Shown here piece after piece: positions 8,939 to 17,703 of a DNA stretch of 64,000 nt. A program made the translations under genes and the position numbers. The stretch's first letter is position 1. The number at the start of each line of letters is the position of its first letter. Source of the stretch: an uncultured Bacteroidales bacterium. Its GTDB lineage: Bacteria; Bacteroidota; Bacteroidia; Bacteroidales; Muribaculaceae. The notes under the pieces are model-generated. The model worked only from the letters and a program-made list of their open reading frames with translations. It was not told the origin of the DNA and made no database searches. The stretch lies in assembly GCA_958418815.1 (NCBI GenBank), contig CATZGB010000010.1:17017-81016 (forward strand). Direction: 5' to 3'.

Positions 8939-10333
8939 ATGAAATCGACAGTCCCCTTTCTCTCAGGCGCCCTGCTGCTGTCAGGCAGCCTCTTCACAGC
9001 CTGCGAGAACACGACCCAGGAAATAGGCTCCTCACTGATACAGGCAGAATCCGAAGTGGTGATCCACAACGAATTCAGCGTGTCGGGCCACACCACCCCC
9101 AACACAGCCATCGAGTCGCGCACCACGGTGCAGCTCCTCGGAAACATATCAGCCGAAGGATACGGCAGCTTCACCTCTGACTTCGTCTGCCAGTTCATGC
9201 CCGCCTCAAAGCTCGTGACCGACGGTGTCACCGTCAATGACATCGATTCCATGAAGCTCATCCTGGCTTACCCCAACGGCGGGTATGTCGGCGACTCCAT
9301 CGCCCCGCTGGGCCTCCAGGTCTTCCCTCTCGACAGGCAACTTCCCTCCCCGATATTCTCCTCCTTCAACCCCGAGGATTACTGCGACGTGAACGCCGCG
9401 CCCCTCGCCTCGAAGATATATGTCGGCAACGCCCAGGGAGAAAACGACTCCATCCAGGCCCTCTCATACCGCGAGATTCATGTCGACCTCCCCGTCAGCC
9501 TCGCCCGCGACCTGTTCACGCTCTACCTCGACAACCCCGGGGCATACTCCTTCCCCACCGAATTTGCCAAACACTTCCCCGGCATCTATGTCCGCAACTC
9601 ATTCGGCGCTGGCCGCGTGACCCAGATACAGCAGACCTCGATGGTGATATACTACCACACCACCGCCGATGACTCCGAAGGCAAACCCGTAGTGACCAGC
9701 CACGAAGGCAACTACTTCGTCGTCACCCCCGAAGTCATATCCAACAACAACATATCCTTCACCATCGACCCGGCCCTCCAGGCCCGTATCGACAACGGTG
9801 AGAACATAATAGTGGCCCCGGTCGGACGCGACGTGGAAATCACATTCCCCATACGCGACGTCATCGACTACTACATCGACAACAGCGGCCCCCTCTCTGT
9901 GGTCAACACCCTCTCCATGACCATCCCCGCGGAAGCCATTGAAAACAACTACGGCATCGGCCTGCCCGAGAGCCTGCTGATGGTCATCTCCTCTGAAAAA
10001 GAGGACTTCTTCCTCAACAACTCTCTCAACGACGACAAGACATCATTCATCGCCACATACAGCGCGTCAGCCAACGGATATGTGTTCTCGGGCCTGCGCA
10101 ACTACTTCCTGACGATGCTTGACAAATACAACGCCGACGGGACAATCGACATGGCCGACGCCACATTCACCCTCACACCGGTCACACTGACCACCGAGTC
10201 GACATCCAACGGCTACACCACCTCGACCTACGTCAGCGCCATCACACCCTACATCGGCAAGCCGGTGATGGGCAAGCTCAACCTCGACAAGGCCGACATC
10301 ACATTCCAGTTCTCGAAACAGTCATTCAACTGA
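8939..10333 (+). CDS. DUF4270 family lipoprotein
   Basis: A 464-residue secreted lipoprotein of the DUF4270 family, which is found in Bacteroidetes and has no established function. The signal peptide ends in a lipobox (SLFTAC, Cys22). The mature part begins with the family's typical ENTTQEIGSSLI segment and continues as beta-rich sequence with many aromatic and Thr/Ser strands. It is almost certainly cotranscribed with the glycogen-synthase-like gene 17 bp upstream. The lipid-anchored N-terminus puts it at the outer membrane or cell surface. tRNA-Cys follows about 200 bp downstream with its own promoter. Confidence 0.82.
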   Translation: MKSTVPFLSGALLLSGSLFTACENTTQEIGSSLIQAESEVVIHNEFSVSGHTTPNTAIESRTTVQLLGNISAEGYGSFTSDFVCQFMPASKLVTDGVTVNDIDSMKLILAYPNGGYVGDSIAPLGLQVFPLDRQLPSPIFSSFNPEDYCDVNAAPLASKIYVGNAQGENDSIQALSYREIHVDLPVSLARDLFTLYLDNPGAYSFPTEFAKHFPGIYVRNSFGAGRVTQIQQTSMVIYYHTTADDSEGKPVVTSHEGNYFVVTPEVISNNNISFTIDPALQARIDNGENIIVAPVGRDVEITFPIRDVIDYYIDNSGPLSVVNTLSMTIPAEAIENNYGIGLPESLLMVISSEKEDFFLNNSLNDDKTSFIATYSASANGYVFSGLRNYFLTMLDKYNADGTIDMADATFTLTPVTLTTESTSNGYTTSTYVSAITPYIGKPVMGKLNLDKADITFQFSKQSFN

Positions 10334-10456
10334 TTCCGCCCCCTGCCATCCCGTCCTCCGCGGTCTCTGCGGCCCCTCTCCCCCGCCCCTCTCTCCCGCA
10401 AAAACCGATAAAATCCATACAAATCGGCGCGGCCAAGGCAAAAACAGCCGCTGAAA

Positions 10457-10488
10457 TTTGGCGGTTAAAAATAAAACCATTAACTTTG
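10457..10488 (+). promoter_or_regulatory. Strong promoter for tRNA-Cys
   Basis: TTTG (10457-10460), a 20-bp spacer and TAACTTTG (10481-10488) form the best complete -33/-7 Bacteroidetes promoter in the window. The mature tRNA begins 45 bp after the -7 box, leaving a short 5' leader for RNase P. Confidence 0.75.
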
Positions 10489-10532
10489 CACCTGCAAAAT
10501 CACCTCAGCGGAGGTTGGTTCGGCAAATCCAA

Positions 10533-10603
10533 GGTGCCATGTCCGAGTGGTTAGGTACCGGTCTGCAAAACCGTTCACAGCGGTTCGAATCCGCTTGGCA
10601 CCT
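10533..10603 (+). tRNA. tRNA-Cys (GCA anticodon)
   Basis: The acceptor stem GGTGCCA pairs with TGGCACC. The anticodon loop CTGCAAA displays GCA, and the T arm is AGCGG-TTCGAAT-CCGCT. The discriminator base is T (10603), as required for recognition by cysteinyl-tRNA synthetase. The following bases are CAAAG, so the full CCA end is not encoded. A terminator hairpin begins directly after it, so this is a single-tRNA transcription unit. Confidence 0.92.
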
Positions 10604-10604
10604 C

Positions 10605-10640
10605 AAAGAGGAACCCGCATTCGCTGGTTCCTCTTTTTTT
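10605..10640 (+). terminator. Intrinsic terminator after tRNA-Cys
   Basis: An 11-bp stem, AAAGAGGAACC (10605-10615) with GGTTCCTCTTT (10626-10636), is followed by a run of T. This is a textbook rho-independent terminator directly behind the tRNA. Confidence 0.85.
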
Positions 10641-10710
10641 ATCATAAATCCTTGCCTCATCATACGACAGATACAAAGCGACAGACGCGAGGCAGGCATT
10701 TGTGCCTGAC

Positions 10711-10750
10711 AAAAATCCGCTCCACCCCCTCGGATTCAGGGATGGAGCGG
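10711..10750 (-). terminator. Terminator after the first GH5 mannanase
   Basis: CCGCTCCA (10717-10724) pairs with TGGAGCGG (10743-10750). On the minus strand the stem is followed by TTTTT (plus-strand A run at 10711-10715). It lies about 30 bp past the mannanase stop. Confidence 0.75.
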
Positions 10751-10779
10751 AAAGTCATGACCATCAATCACGGAGTGGC

Positions 10780-12423
10780 TCAGCGGGCGAGATGCTTCAC
10801 CACAAGGCCACCTTGCCTGAGTATGTAAATCGAGCCGGCGGCCATTTCCGCCATCCTGCGCCCGTCAAGCGTATATATCTCATACGGCTGTGTGAAGTCT
10901 ATTCCTGCCGGGGCGAAGCCGCGTGCCACATCCTCCACTCCGGAAATCACAGGGACTCTCCGGGTCACCGCGACACGGTTGAGCGTTATGTCATTGCCAT
11001 TGACATACAAGCCGTCATAGTTGAGCCCCCTGACGAAGTCTGAGGCACCTGACTTGTCATTGTTGACCTCTACATCATATTGAGTCCATCCACCGATATC
11101 CTCATAGGGGGTATGCTCGTTCCAGTCGCTTTGCGGCGTGACATAGGCAATCTGTATCTGCGAACCGCCTCCGGTAGTGAGATAAAGATGGATTTTGTCA
11201 CCGATACGCAGTGTACCGAGCTGTTCCTTCAACACATGCACCGGCCCCGTCGTCCAGCTGCCCGACTCATATCCGACATTGTCCCAGATTGTCTGGTCGG
11301 CCACCAGCTCCGAGCCGGCCTCGTCAAGCGGCAGCTCCACCGTCGGGTCATAGTCGTCAGGCTCAGGCCCGGCCCCCTCGTGGAACGGATTGTAATCGGC
11401 GACACCGACCCCAACCGAATCATCGAAATATGAGCATTCCTTGCCGGTGTCTGTGATGCCATACACCGACGGTATAATGCAGCGGCCGCTCTCGCGGTAC
11501 TCTGTGCCCTCCCAGTCGGCGAAGAGGTCACACATCTCGGCCCCCTCCCCGTTGCCGGTCCATGACCAGGCAAGGTACCCTACGCGGTTCTCAAACGTGT
11601 AACTGAGGATTTCCTTCCAGGCCACACCTCCGTTTTTATGTGCATACGCGAATTCACCGACGACAAGCGGCACCGGATTGGAGATATGGAGGGAATTCCA
11701 GATATTGTCGCGCACAGCCTGGCTGGTACCGCCGGAATACTCATAGAAATGTATCGAGAACGCCATATTGTGGAGCGGGTCGGCCTCCACCACCGCCGAA
11801 CCCGCCTCGGCTATGCTCTGCGGATACTGTCCCCATCCGGCACAGTCGACCAGCAACAGGTTGCGGATGCCGGCCTCACGCAGCCTCGGTATGGCTTTCT
11901 GGTAGCCTGCCGCCCAGGGCCATGAATCCCACAATCCATACCACTCATTCGAAATGTTGACGATGACCGTCTTGAGATGCGCGTTCAGTATATCTTTCAT
12001 CTCAATCCAGAACTCCACGGCTTTCTCCAGCGACGCGTAATCATTGTCGCCGGTCTCGTCATGGGTGTTGAACACAGCGATTAGCTTGTTTTGCTCACAC
12101 AGCTCGATGAGCCTTTCGAGATCGGCAGGCTCGCATCTGTCCCAGTCGGGATACAGCCCCTGCTTCTGCCTCTCGCCTGTCGACAACTGTATGCGAATGG
12201 CATTGCATCCGATGCGTTTCGCCGCCGGGATGACGGTCTCCTCATGTCCGCGCTGCCACGCCCAGGAGTAGTTGACACCCCTCATCACAAGCTCGTTGTT
12301 TTTCGCGTCAAGAATCCGGGTGCCGTCGATATGCAGCCCCTCCGATATCCCTTCCTGGGCCATCGCCCCTGACACAAGCATCAAGCCCGCGAAAACTGAT
12401 GCAATTCTTTTCATTATATTCAT
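10780..12423 (-). CDS. Secreted GH5 beta-mannanase (subfamily 8-like), short paralogue
   Basis: A 547-residue exported glycoside hydrolase, probably an endo-beta-1,4-mannanase attacking dietary mannans. It has a signal peptide (cleavage after SGAMA), then a GH5 (beta/alpha)8 domain (about 28-345). Glu160 in ISNEW is the likely acid/base and Glu257 in VVGEF the likely nucleophile. The SWTGNGEGAEMCDL segment resembles the GH5_8 mannanase signature. One beta-sandwich-like domain follows (about 380-500), and the C-terminus resembles a surface-sorting domain (IYTLDGRRM to VVKHLAR). A second start, MKRIAS at 12414, is equally possible. It is paralogous to the gene immediately upstream and was probably produced by tandem duplication. 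No SusC/SusD genes are near. Confidence 0.85.
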   Translation of the reverse strand: MNIMKRIASVFAGLMLVSGAMAQEGISEGLHIDGTRILDAKNNELVMRGVNYSWAWQRGHEETVIPAAKRIGCNAIRIQLSTGERQKQGLYPDWDRCEPADLERLIELCEQNKLIAVFNTHDETGDNDYASLEKAVEFWIEMKDILNAHLKTVIVNISNEWYGLWDSWPWAAGYQKAIPRLREAGIRNLLLVDCAGWGQYPQSIAEAGSAVVEADPLHNMAFSIHFYEYSGGTSQAVRDNIWNSLHISNPVPLVVGEFAYAHKNGGVAWKEILSYTFENRVGYLAWSWTGNGEGAEMCDLFADWEGTEYRESGRCIIPSVYGITDTGKECSYFDDSVGVGVADYNPFHEGAGPEPDDYDPTVELPLDEAGSELVADQTIWDNVGYESGSWTTGPVHVLKEQLGTLRIGDKIHLYLTTGGGSQIQIAYVTPQSDWNEHTPYEDIGGWTQYDVEVNNDKSGASDFVRGLNYDGLYVNGNDITLNRVAVTRRVPVISGVEDVARGFAPAGIDFTQPYEIYTLDGRRMAEMAAGSIYILRQGGLVVKHLAR

Positions 12424-12440
12424 GGTATGCTGTTATGTAT

Positions 12441-12490
12441 GTTCGTTTGCCTTGGGAAACGAACGACCCCGGGCGCAAAGCCCGGGGTCG
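12441..12490 (-). repeat. Two adjacent hairpins between the mannanase genes
   Basis: CGACCCCGGGC (12464-12474) pairs with GCCCGGGGTCG (12480-12490) around a 5-nt loop, and GTTCGTTT (12441-12448) pairs with AAACGAAC (12457-12464). The first is a strong GC hairpin about 55 bp past the upstream gene's stop and probably ends or attenuates its transcript, although no T-run follows on the minus strand. The second lies just before the start of the next gene. Confidence 0.55.
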
Positions 12491-12543
12491 CCGCCTTTAC
12501 CTTACTAAATTATCTTATTGCTTCATGCGAATCAATCAGGCGG

Positions 12544-14472
12544 TCATCTGGCGACATGTTTCACCACAGTCTCACCCTGGCGGAGGATGTAAAGCCTTCC
12601 GGCTACCATCTCCCTCACCTGACGACCGTCGATGCCATAGATCTCATACGGCTCATCGAAGTTTATGCCTGCGCGGTGTGACTCATAAACCACGGTCTCA
12701 TCCACGCCAGACTGGCCGGGACGTATCACGCTCACTTTCTGAATCGTGTAATCGTGTCCTTTGAAGTACAGGCCGTCATAGTTGGCGCCCTCGAGAAGCC
12801 CGGCATCTGTCATCGCCAGGTCATATGTCGAGCCGCTGATCGGAGCATAGTCGACATGTTGGGTCCAGTCTGAGCTTGCGGTCTTGTAGGCAATCTGTAT
12901 CTCGGCTCCGTCGTTGCACGAAACATACAGCCTCACCTTGTCGGCCGATGTCAGCGAGCCGAGACGCGACTTCTCGAGATGGTACATCGCATCCCATGTG
13001 GAGACATTGAACTGCGGGGTGTCAACCGTGGTCTCGCTCTCTCCGCCGGGATTGTCATCCCCGCCGGTGTTTCCGCCATTGCCGGCCACAACCAGTTCAA
13101 CCTTGACAAGAGTGGCGTTCTGACCCTTGACGGCGAATCCGTGGGCCGACATCATGGCCAGGTCGGTGTATCCGTCGGTCTCTTCCCCGGAGATTGTGTA
13201 GGTGTACTCATTATTATATATGTTGTCGGCATCTACCAGCACAGTCCATGACCACTGGCTGTCAAGGCCGAATGTGGCGAGCTGTATCTGGCCGGGCGCC
13301 TTCTCGTCGGAAGCGACACCGGTGAAGCTGAACACCAGCTTGTCCCCCTTCTTCAGCGCGCCCATCTGCTGGCTCTTCCACTGTGCGTTGCCGGGCTTGT
13401 ATTCAAGCATGCCCTTCCAGGCGCCGAAATCTACCGAACCTTCCCACAGCACTGTCGACTCATCCTGGCCCGGAGGATTGGGGGTCGGGTCGCCGCCACC
13501 CTGATTTCCGCCATTGGGATCGAAGATCGAGCATTCGCGCGAGGTCTGCTGTATTCCGTTACGCCCCTTAACAGTGTTGGTGCCGTTGGGCTTCCAGACC
13601 GAATCATCATATCCGCCAAACATGTCGCAGGCTTCCACGCCTCCGCCGTTGCCGGTCCATGACCATACGAGGTATCCGACATTCTTCTCCTTGGTGTAGT
13701 CAAGGATGGTCTGCCAGGCCACCGACTGTCCCTGATGCTCATACGCGAACTCGCCGATAAGCACCGGACACCCCACTTTGAGGGCATTGTCGATGTTGTT
13801 CCTCACCTGCGAGTCAGACCCGGCCGCGTCCTGGTAGAAGTGCATCGAGAACACAAGATTGCCCTTGGTGTCTGCAGCGGCCACCTCACGTCCGCGGTCG
13901 AAGATGCTTTTGGGATATTGCCCCCATCCGGCGCAGTCGACCACCAGGGTGTTGAGGATTCCGGCATTTCTCAGCTTGGGTATCACCTTCTTGTAACCCT
14001 CGGCCCACCCATAGGAGTCCCATTGGCCATACCACTCGTTGGAGATGTTGACCAGCACAGTCTTGCGGTGGGCGTTGAGGATGTCTTTCATCTCAATCCA
14101 GAAGTTCGCGGCATTCTCAAGGTCGGAATAATCGTTGGAGCCGGTCTCGTCATGGGTGTTGAACACGGCCACGAGCTTGTTGTCCTCGCAGAGCTTAATC
14201 AGGCGCTCCAGGTCGCTGGCCGAGCATTTCTGCCATTTGCGCCCTGTCGACAGCTGTATGCGGATGGCGTTGCAGCCGATGCGCTTTGCGGCGGGGATGA
14301 CCGTGTACTCGTTGCCCCTCTGCCACGCCCAGGAGAAATTGCAGCCGCGCATTATGAATTCATTGCCGTTGGAGTCCATCAGCTTGGTGCCCGAGGTGTA
14401 GAACCCGTCGGCAGCCACCGCGCCTGAAAAGACAGCCGTCAACAGCAAAAGAAGACTGAAGATTTTTTTCAT
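12544..14472 (-). CDS. Secreted GH5 beta-mannanase (subfamily 8-like) with two accessory domains
   Basis: A 642-residue exported enzyme, probably an endo-beta-1,4-mannanase. After the signal peptide (ends near GAVAA), the GH5 barrel covers about residues 22-325. Glu146 (ISNEW) is the likely acid/base and Glu241 (LIGEF) the likely nucleophile, and WSWTGNGGGVEACDMF matches the GH5_8 mannanase pattern closely. A Gly/Pro linker leads to two beta-sandwich domains that look like carbohydrate-binding modules (about 342-465 and 485-600). The second of these is homologous to the single accessory domain of the downstream paralogue. The tail (IYGIDGRQV to VVKHVAR) resembles a type 9 secretion sorting domain. 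Its own promoter is predicted upstream. Confidence 0.87.
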   Translation of the reverse strand: MKKIFSLLLLLTAVFSGAVAADGFYTSGTKLMDSNGNEFIMRGCNFSWAWQRGNEYTVIPAAKRIGCNAIRIQLSTGRKWQKCSASDLERLIKLCEDNKLVAVFNTHDETGSNDYSDLENAANFWIEMKDILNAHRKTVLVNISNEWYGQWDSYGWAEGYKKVIPKLRNAGILNTLVVDCAGWGQYPKSIFDRGREVAAADTKGNLVFSMHFYQDAAGSDSQVRNNIDNALKVGCPVLIGEFAYEHQGQSVAWQTILDYTKEKNVGYLVWSWTGNGGGVEACDMFGGYDDSVWKPNGTNTVKGRNGIQQTSRECSIFDPNGGNQGGGDPTPNPPGQDESTVLWEGSVDFGAWKGMLEYKPGNAQWKSQQMGALKKGDKLVFSFTGVASDEKAPGQIQLATFGLDSQWSWTVLVDADNIYNNEYTYTISGEETDGYTDLAMMSAHGFAVKGQNATLVKVELVVAGNGGNTGGDDNPGGESETTVDTPQFNVSTWDAMYHLEKSRLGSLTSADKVRLYVSCNDGAEIQIAYKTASSDWTQHVDYAPISGSTYDLAMTDAGLLEGANYDGLYFKGHDYTIQKVSVIRPGQSGVDETVVYESHRAGINFDEPYEIYGIDGRQVREMVAGRLYILRQGETVVKHVAR

Positions 14473-14546
14473 GGAAAAAGTCTGTTTGTTTAGGGATGTT
14501 TCTTATGGTATCACTCAGTGAGTTGTCTCACACTATTTTACGGATG

Positions 14547-14577
14547 CAAAATAACACATTGTTTTCCGTCTCGGCAA
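14547..14577 (-). promoter_or_regulatory. Probable promoter for the mannanase pair
   Basis: On the minus strand TTG (14577-14575), a 20-nt spacer and TTATTTTG (14554-14547) give a -33/-7 pair with one mismatch in the -7 box. It lies about 75 bp before the start codon at 14472. Confidence 0.4.
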
Positions 14578-14763
14578 CGCTTATTTTTCCCGATTCAAGC
14601 ATTATTTTGACAAAAACGCGGCGCGCCACCTCCGTCTTCCCCCCAAAACGCCCCTCCATAAATACCCCGCCGGCCACGAACCAACCATCACGCCGGTTGT
14701 TCATATCATAGGGCGCAGGCCCTCGCCACAGACACCTGCCCTCTGACCAAATTCAAGTCTGAC

Positions 14764-14804
14764 AATTGCCGTCGCCGCCCGGGCCCCAGAGGCCCATGGC
14801 GCGG
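14764..14804 (+). repeat. GC-rich hairpin followed by a T-rich stretch, upstream of polA
   Basis: ATTGCCG (from 14764) pairs with CGGCAAT (ending 14801), with further inner pairing including GGGCC with GGCCC. It is followed by TCTTATTTTA. It looks like a plus-strand terminator, yet no plus-strand gene precedes it. The rest of the 389-bp gap between the mannanase and polA holds only the two promoters and otherwise nothing I can identify. Confidence 0.4.
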
Positions 14805-14839
14805 CGGCAATCTTATTTTACAGTTTGGCAAACATTTAT

Positions 14840-14847
14840 TACCTTTG
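14840..14847 (+). promoter_or_regulatory. Promoter -7 box for polA
   Basis: TACCTTTG fits TAnnTTTG and lies 14 bp before the ATG at 14862. It supports that start over the upstream in-frame ATG at 14766, which would lie ahead of the promoter. Confidence 0.55.
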
Positions 14848-14861
14848 CACAAACTCAAGAA

Positions 14862-17675
14862 ATGAAAAAGCTTTTCCTCCTCGACGCGTACGCCCTGATA
14901 TACCGCGCGTATTACGCGCTCATACGCGCCCCAAGGATTACCTCCAAGGGGTTCAACACCTCGGCCATATTCGGCTTCTGCAACACCCTCGACGAGATTC
15001 TCAAAAAGGAGAATCCCACGCATATCGCCGTATGCTTCGACCCCCACGGACCCACATTCCGCCACGAGATGTATGAGGGTTACAAAGCCCAACGCGAGGC
15101 ACAGCCTGAAGACATCTCGGCGTCGGTGCCTATAATAAAGGAGATAGTCGAGGCATACCGCATACCGGTGTTCGAGGTGCCGGGCTATGAGGCAGACGAC
15201 GTGATTGGCACACTCTCGCGCCTTGCGTCAAAGGAGGGCTACACCACCTACATGATGACCCCCGACAAGGACTACGGGCAGCTCGTCGACGAGAATGTCT
15301 TCATGTACCGCCCGTCGCTGCGCGGCCAGGGCTTCGAGCTGCGCGGGGTCAAGGAGGTATGCGAGAAATACGGCATACAGTCTCCATCGCAAGTCATCGA
15401 CCTGCTCGCCCTCGAGGGGGACACCATCGACAACATCCCCGGATGCCCCGGAGTCGGGCCGAAGACCGCCTCCAAGCTCATCGGCGAATATGGGTCGGTC
15501 GAGAACCTGCTCGACCACGCCGGGGAGGTGAAAGGGGCCATAGGGCAGAAGATACGCGACAACGCCGACCAGATACGCTTCTCAAAGCAGCTGGCCACCA
15601 TCAAGACCGACGTGCCTCTGGAGGTAGATTTCGACACCCTCAGGCGCGAGCCGGAGGATGTGGAGGCCCTGCGCGACATATTCACCGACCTGGAATTCAA
15701 GACATTCCTCACTCGTCTCAACAGCCGCGCGAAAGCCATCGCCAAGGAGTTGCCACAGGAGGATGAGACGAAGGAACGCCCGGAAAGGAAACGCCACACG
15801 ATTGAGTTGCCCGCCCAACCCTCCCTGTTCGACTTCCTGGAGGGTGGCGACGAGATGGCCGACGGAGCCTCACCTTTTGCCCAGGCCGACTCCAGTCCGG
15901 CTGACTACGAGGTGATGTCAGACCCGGCCGACATAAACCGGCTGATGTCGGAAGCCAAAGCCAACGGGAACCTCGGAATCGCCCTCTACGCCATCGGCGC
16001 CGAGGCCATGACCGCCTCCTTGAGAGGAATAGCATTCAGTCAGGCCCAGGGCACAGCCCGGTATGTCGACATCCCGGCCGACAGCGAAAAGCGCGAAGCC
16101 CTTATGGCTCTCCTCGCGCCGATTTTCGCCGGCGAATCATACACCCTCGTCAGCCACGACATCAAGCGCGACATGGTGTTGCTGCGCCGCGAAGGAATCG
16201 AAATCACAGCCCCATACTTTGACACACAGCTGGCCCATTACCTGCTCCAGCCCGAGATGCGCCACCGGCTCGCCGATGTGGCCTTCAACATCCTCTCGGT
16301 CGAGATGGACGAATACGCCGATTCCGACACCTCGCGCAAGCCCTACGGACCTCTCCCCGCCGGGGAGGAGGTGAGACGGCTCTGCCAGCAGGCCGACATG
16401 GTCAACCGCCTGCGCGGGCCGCTGTCTGAACTGCTCGCGCAGAACGGCCAGAAGAAGCTGCTCGACGACATCGAGCTGCCGCTCGCCGCGGTGCTCGCCG
16501 ACATGGAATGGACCGGTGTCAGGATAGACATCCCTGAACTGGCATCGCTGTCGGCCACCCTGACCGCCCAGCTCAGCGAGCTTGAGGAGAAAGCCTACGG
16601 CCTGGCCGGGGAGCGGTTCAACATCGCATCCCCGATGCAGGTCGGTGAAATCCTGTTCGGGAAGCTGAAACTCAACCCGCGCGCCAAACGCACCAAGACG
16701 GGAGCCTACTCGACCACCGAGGAGGTGTTGCTCAGACACCGCGACGCCCATCCGCTGGTCAGCCTCATCCTTGAGATTCGCGGACTGAGAAAACTGCTCA
16801 CCACCTATGTCGACGCGCTGCCCGCAATGGTCAACCCGGCGACAGGCAAGATACACACCACATTCAACCAGACTGTGACAGCCACCGGACGAATCAGTTC
16901 GGCCAACCCCAACCTCCAGAACATCCCGATCCGCACCGAGGATGGCCGTGAGGTGCGCCGCGCTTTCATCGCCGACGAGGGGTGTCTGATTCTGTCGGCC
17001 GACTACTCCCAGATCGAGCTGCGGCTGCTCGCCGACCTCTCAGACGACCCCGACCTCACCGGGGCCTTCAACTCTGGGCTCGACATCCACCGCGCCACCG
17101 CGTCAAAGATATACCACGTCCCATACGACGAGGTCACCGACAGCCAGAGGCGCAAGGCCAAGACCGCCAATTTCGGCACCGTCTACGGCATCTCGGCATT
17201 CGGGCTGTCTGAACGCCTCAACATACCGCGCGCCGAGGCCAAAGAACTGATAGAGGGGTATTTCAACACATACCCCCACATACGCCAGTTCATCGAGGAA
17301 TCCACCGAACGCGCGCGCAAGGAGGGATACGTCACCACCATAATGGGCCGCAAACGCTACCTGCCCGACATCAACTCGCGCAACGCCACCGTAAGGTCAT
17401 ACGCCGAGCGCAACGCTGTCAACGCCCCCATTCAAGGCTCTGCCGCCGACATCATAAAGCTCGCGATGATACGCGTCCACAACGGAATGAAACGCCTCGG
17501 GCTGAAGTCAAGGATGATTCTCCAGGTGCATGACGAACTCGTCTTCAACGTCTGCCCCGAAGAACTGCCAATCCTCCAGGAACTTGTCATCCGCGAGATG
17601 GCCGGGGCATATGCCGGGGCTGTGCCGCTGGAGGTATCGGCCGGCACCGGACCCGACTGGCTGGCCGCCCATTGA
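14862..17675 (+). CDS. polA: DNA polymerase I, with degenerate proofreading domain
   Basis: Pol I fills gaps and removes RNA primers at Okazaki fragments and in repair. This 937-residue protein has an intact 5'-3' exonuclease domain (about 1-290; LLDAYALIYRAYYA, YEADDVIGTL, PGCPGVGPKTA) and a complete polymerase domain: motif A DYSQIELRLLA, motif B RRKAKTANFGTVYG and motif C QVHDELVF. The middle 3'-5' exonuclease domain (about 350-530) keeps its fold signature and one metal Asp (FDTQLAH, near residue 454). The first Asp/Glu pair (DTET in E. coli) reads LYAIGAEA, and the Tyr-x3-Asp of the last motif reads RLCQQ, so proofreading is probably lost. The start at MKKLFLLDAY is set by homology and the promoter. 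Confidence 0.95.
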   Translation: MKKLFLLDAYALIYRAYYALIRAPRITSKGFNTSAIFGFCNTLDEILKKENPTHIAVCFDPHGPTFRHEMYEGYKAQREAQPEDISASVPIIKEIVEAYRIPVFEVPGYEADDVIGTLSRLASKEGYTTYMMTPDKDYGQLVDENVFMYRPSLRGQGFELRGVKEVCEKYGIQSPSQVIDLLALEGDTIDNIPGCPGVGPKTASKLIGEYGSVENLLDHAGEVKGAIGQKIRDNADQIRFSKQLATIKTDVPLEVDFDTLRREPEDVEALRDIFTDLEFKTFLTRLNSRAKAIAKELPQEDETKERPERKRHTIELPAQPSLFDFLEGGDEMADGASPFAQADSSPADYEVMSDPADINRLMSEAKANGNLGIALYAIGAEAMTASLRGIAFSQAQGTARYVDIPADSEKREALMALLAPIFAGESYTLVSHDIKRDMVLLRREGIEITAPYFDTQLAHYLLQPEMRHRLADVAFNILSVEMDEYADSDTSRKPYGPLPAGEEVRRLCQQADMVNRLRGPLSELLAQNGQKKLLDDIELPLAAVLADMEWTGVRIDIPELASLSATLTAQLSELEEKAYGLAGERFNIASPMQVGEILFGKLKLNPRAKRTKTGAYSTTEEVLLRHRDAHPLVSLILEIRGLRKLLTTYVDALPAMVNPATGKIHTTFNQTVTATGRISSANPNLQNIPIRTEDGREVRRAFIADEGCLILSADYSQIELRLLADLSDDPDLTGAFNSGLDIHRATASKIYHVPYDEVTDSQRRKAKTANFGTVYGISAFGLSERLNIPRAEAKELIEGYFNTYPHIRQFIEESTERARKEGYVTTIMGRKRYLPDINSRNATVRSYAERNAVNAPIQGSAADIIKLAMIRVHNGMKRLGLKSRMILQVHDELVFNVCPEELPILQELVIREMAGAYAGAVPLEVSAGTGPDWLAAH

Positions 17676-17703
17676 CCCCACACCCAACCTCAAGCCGACA
17701 ACC

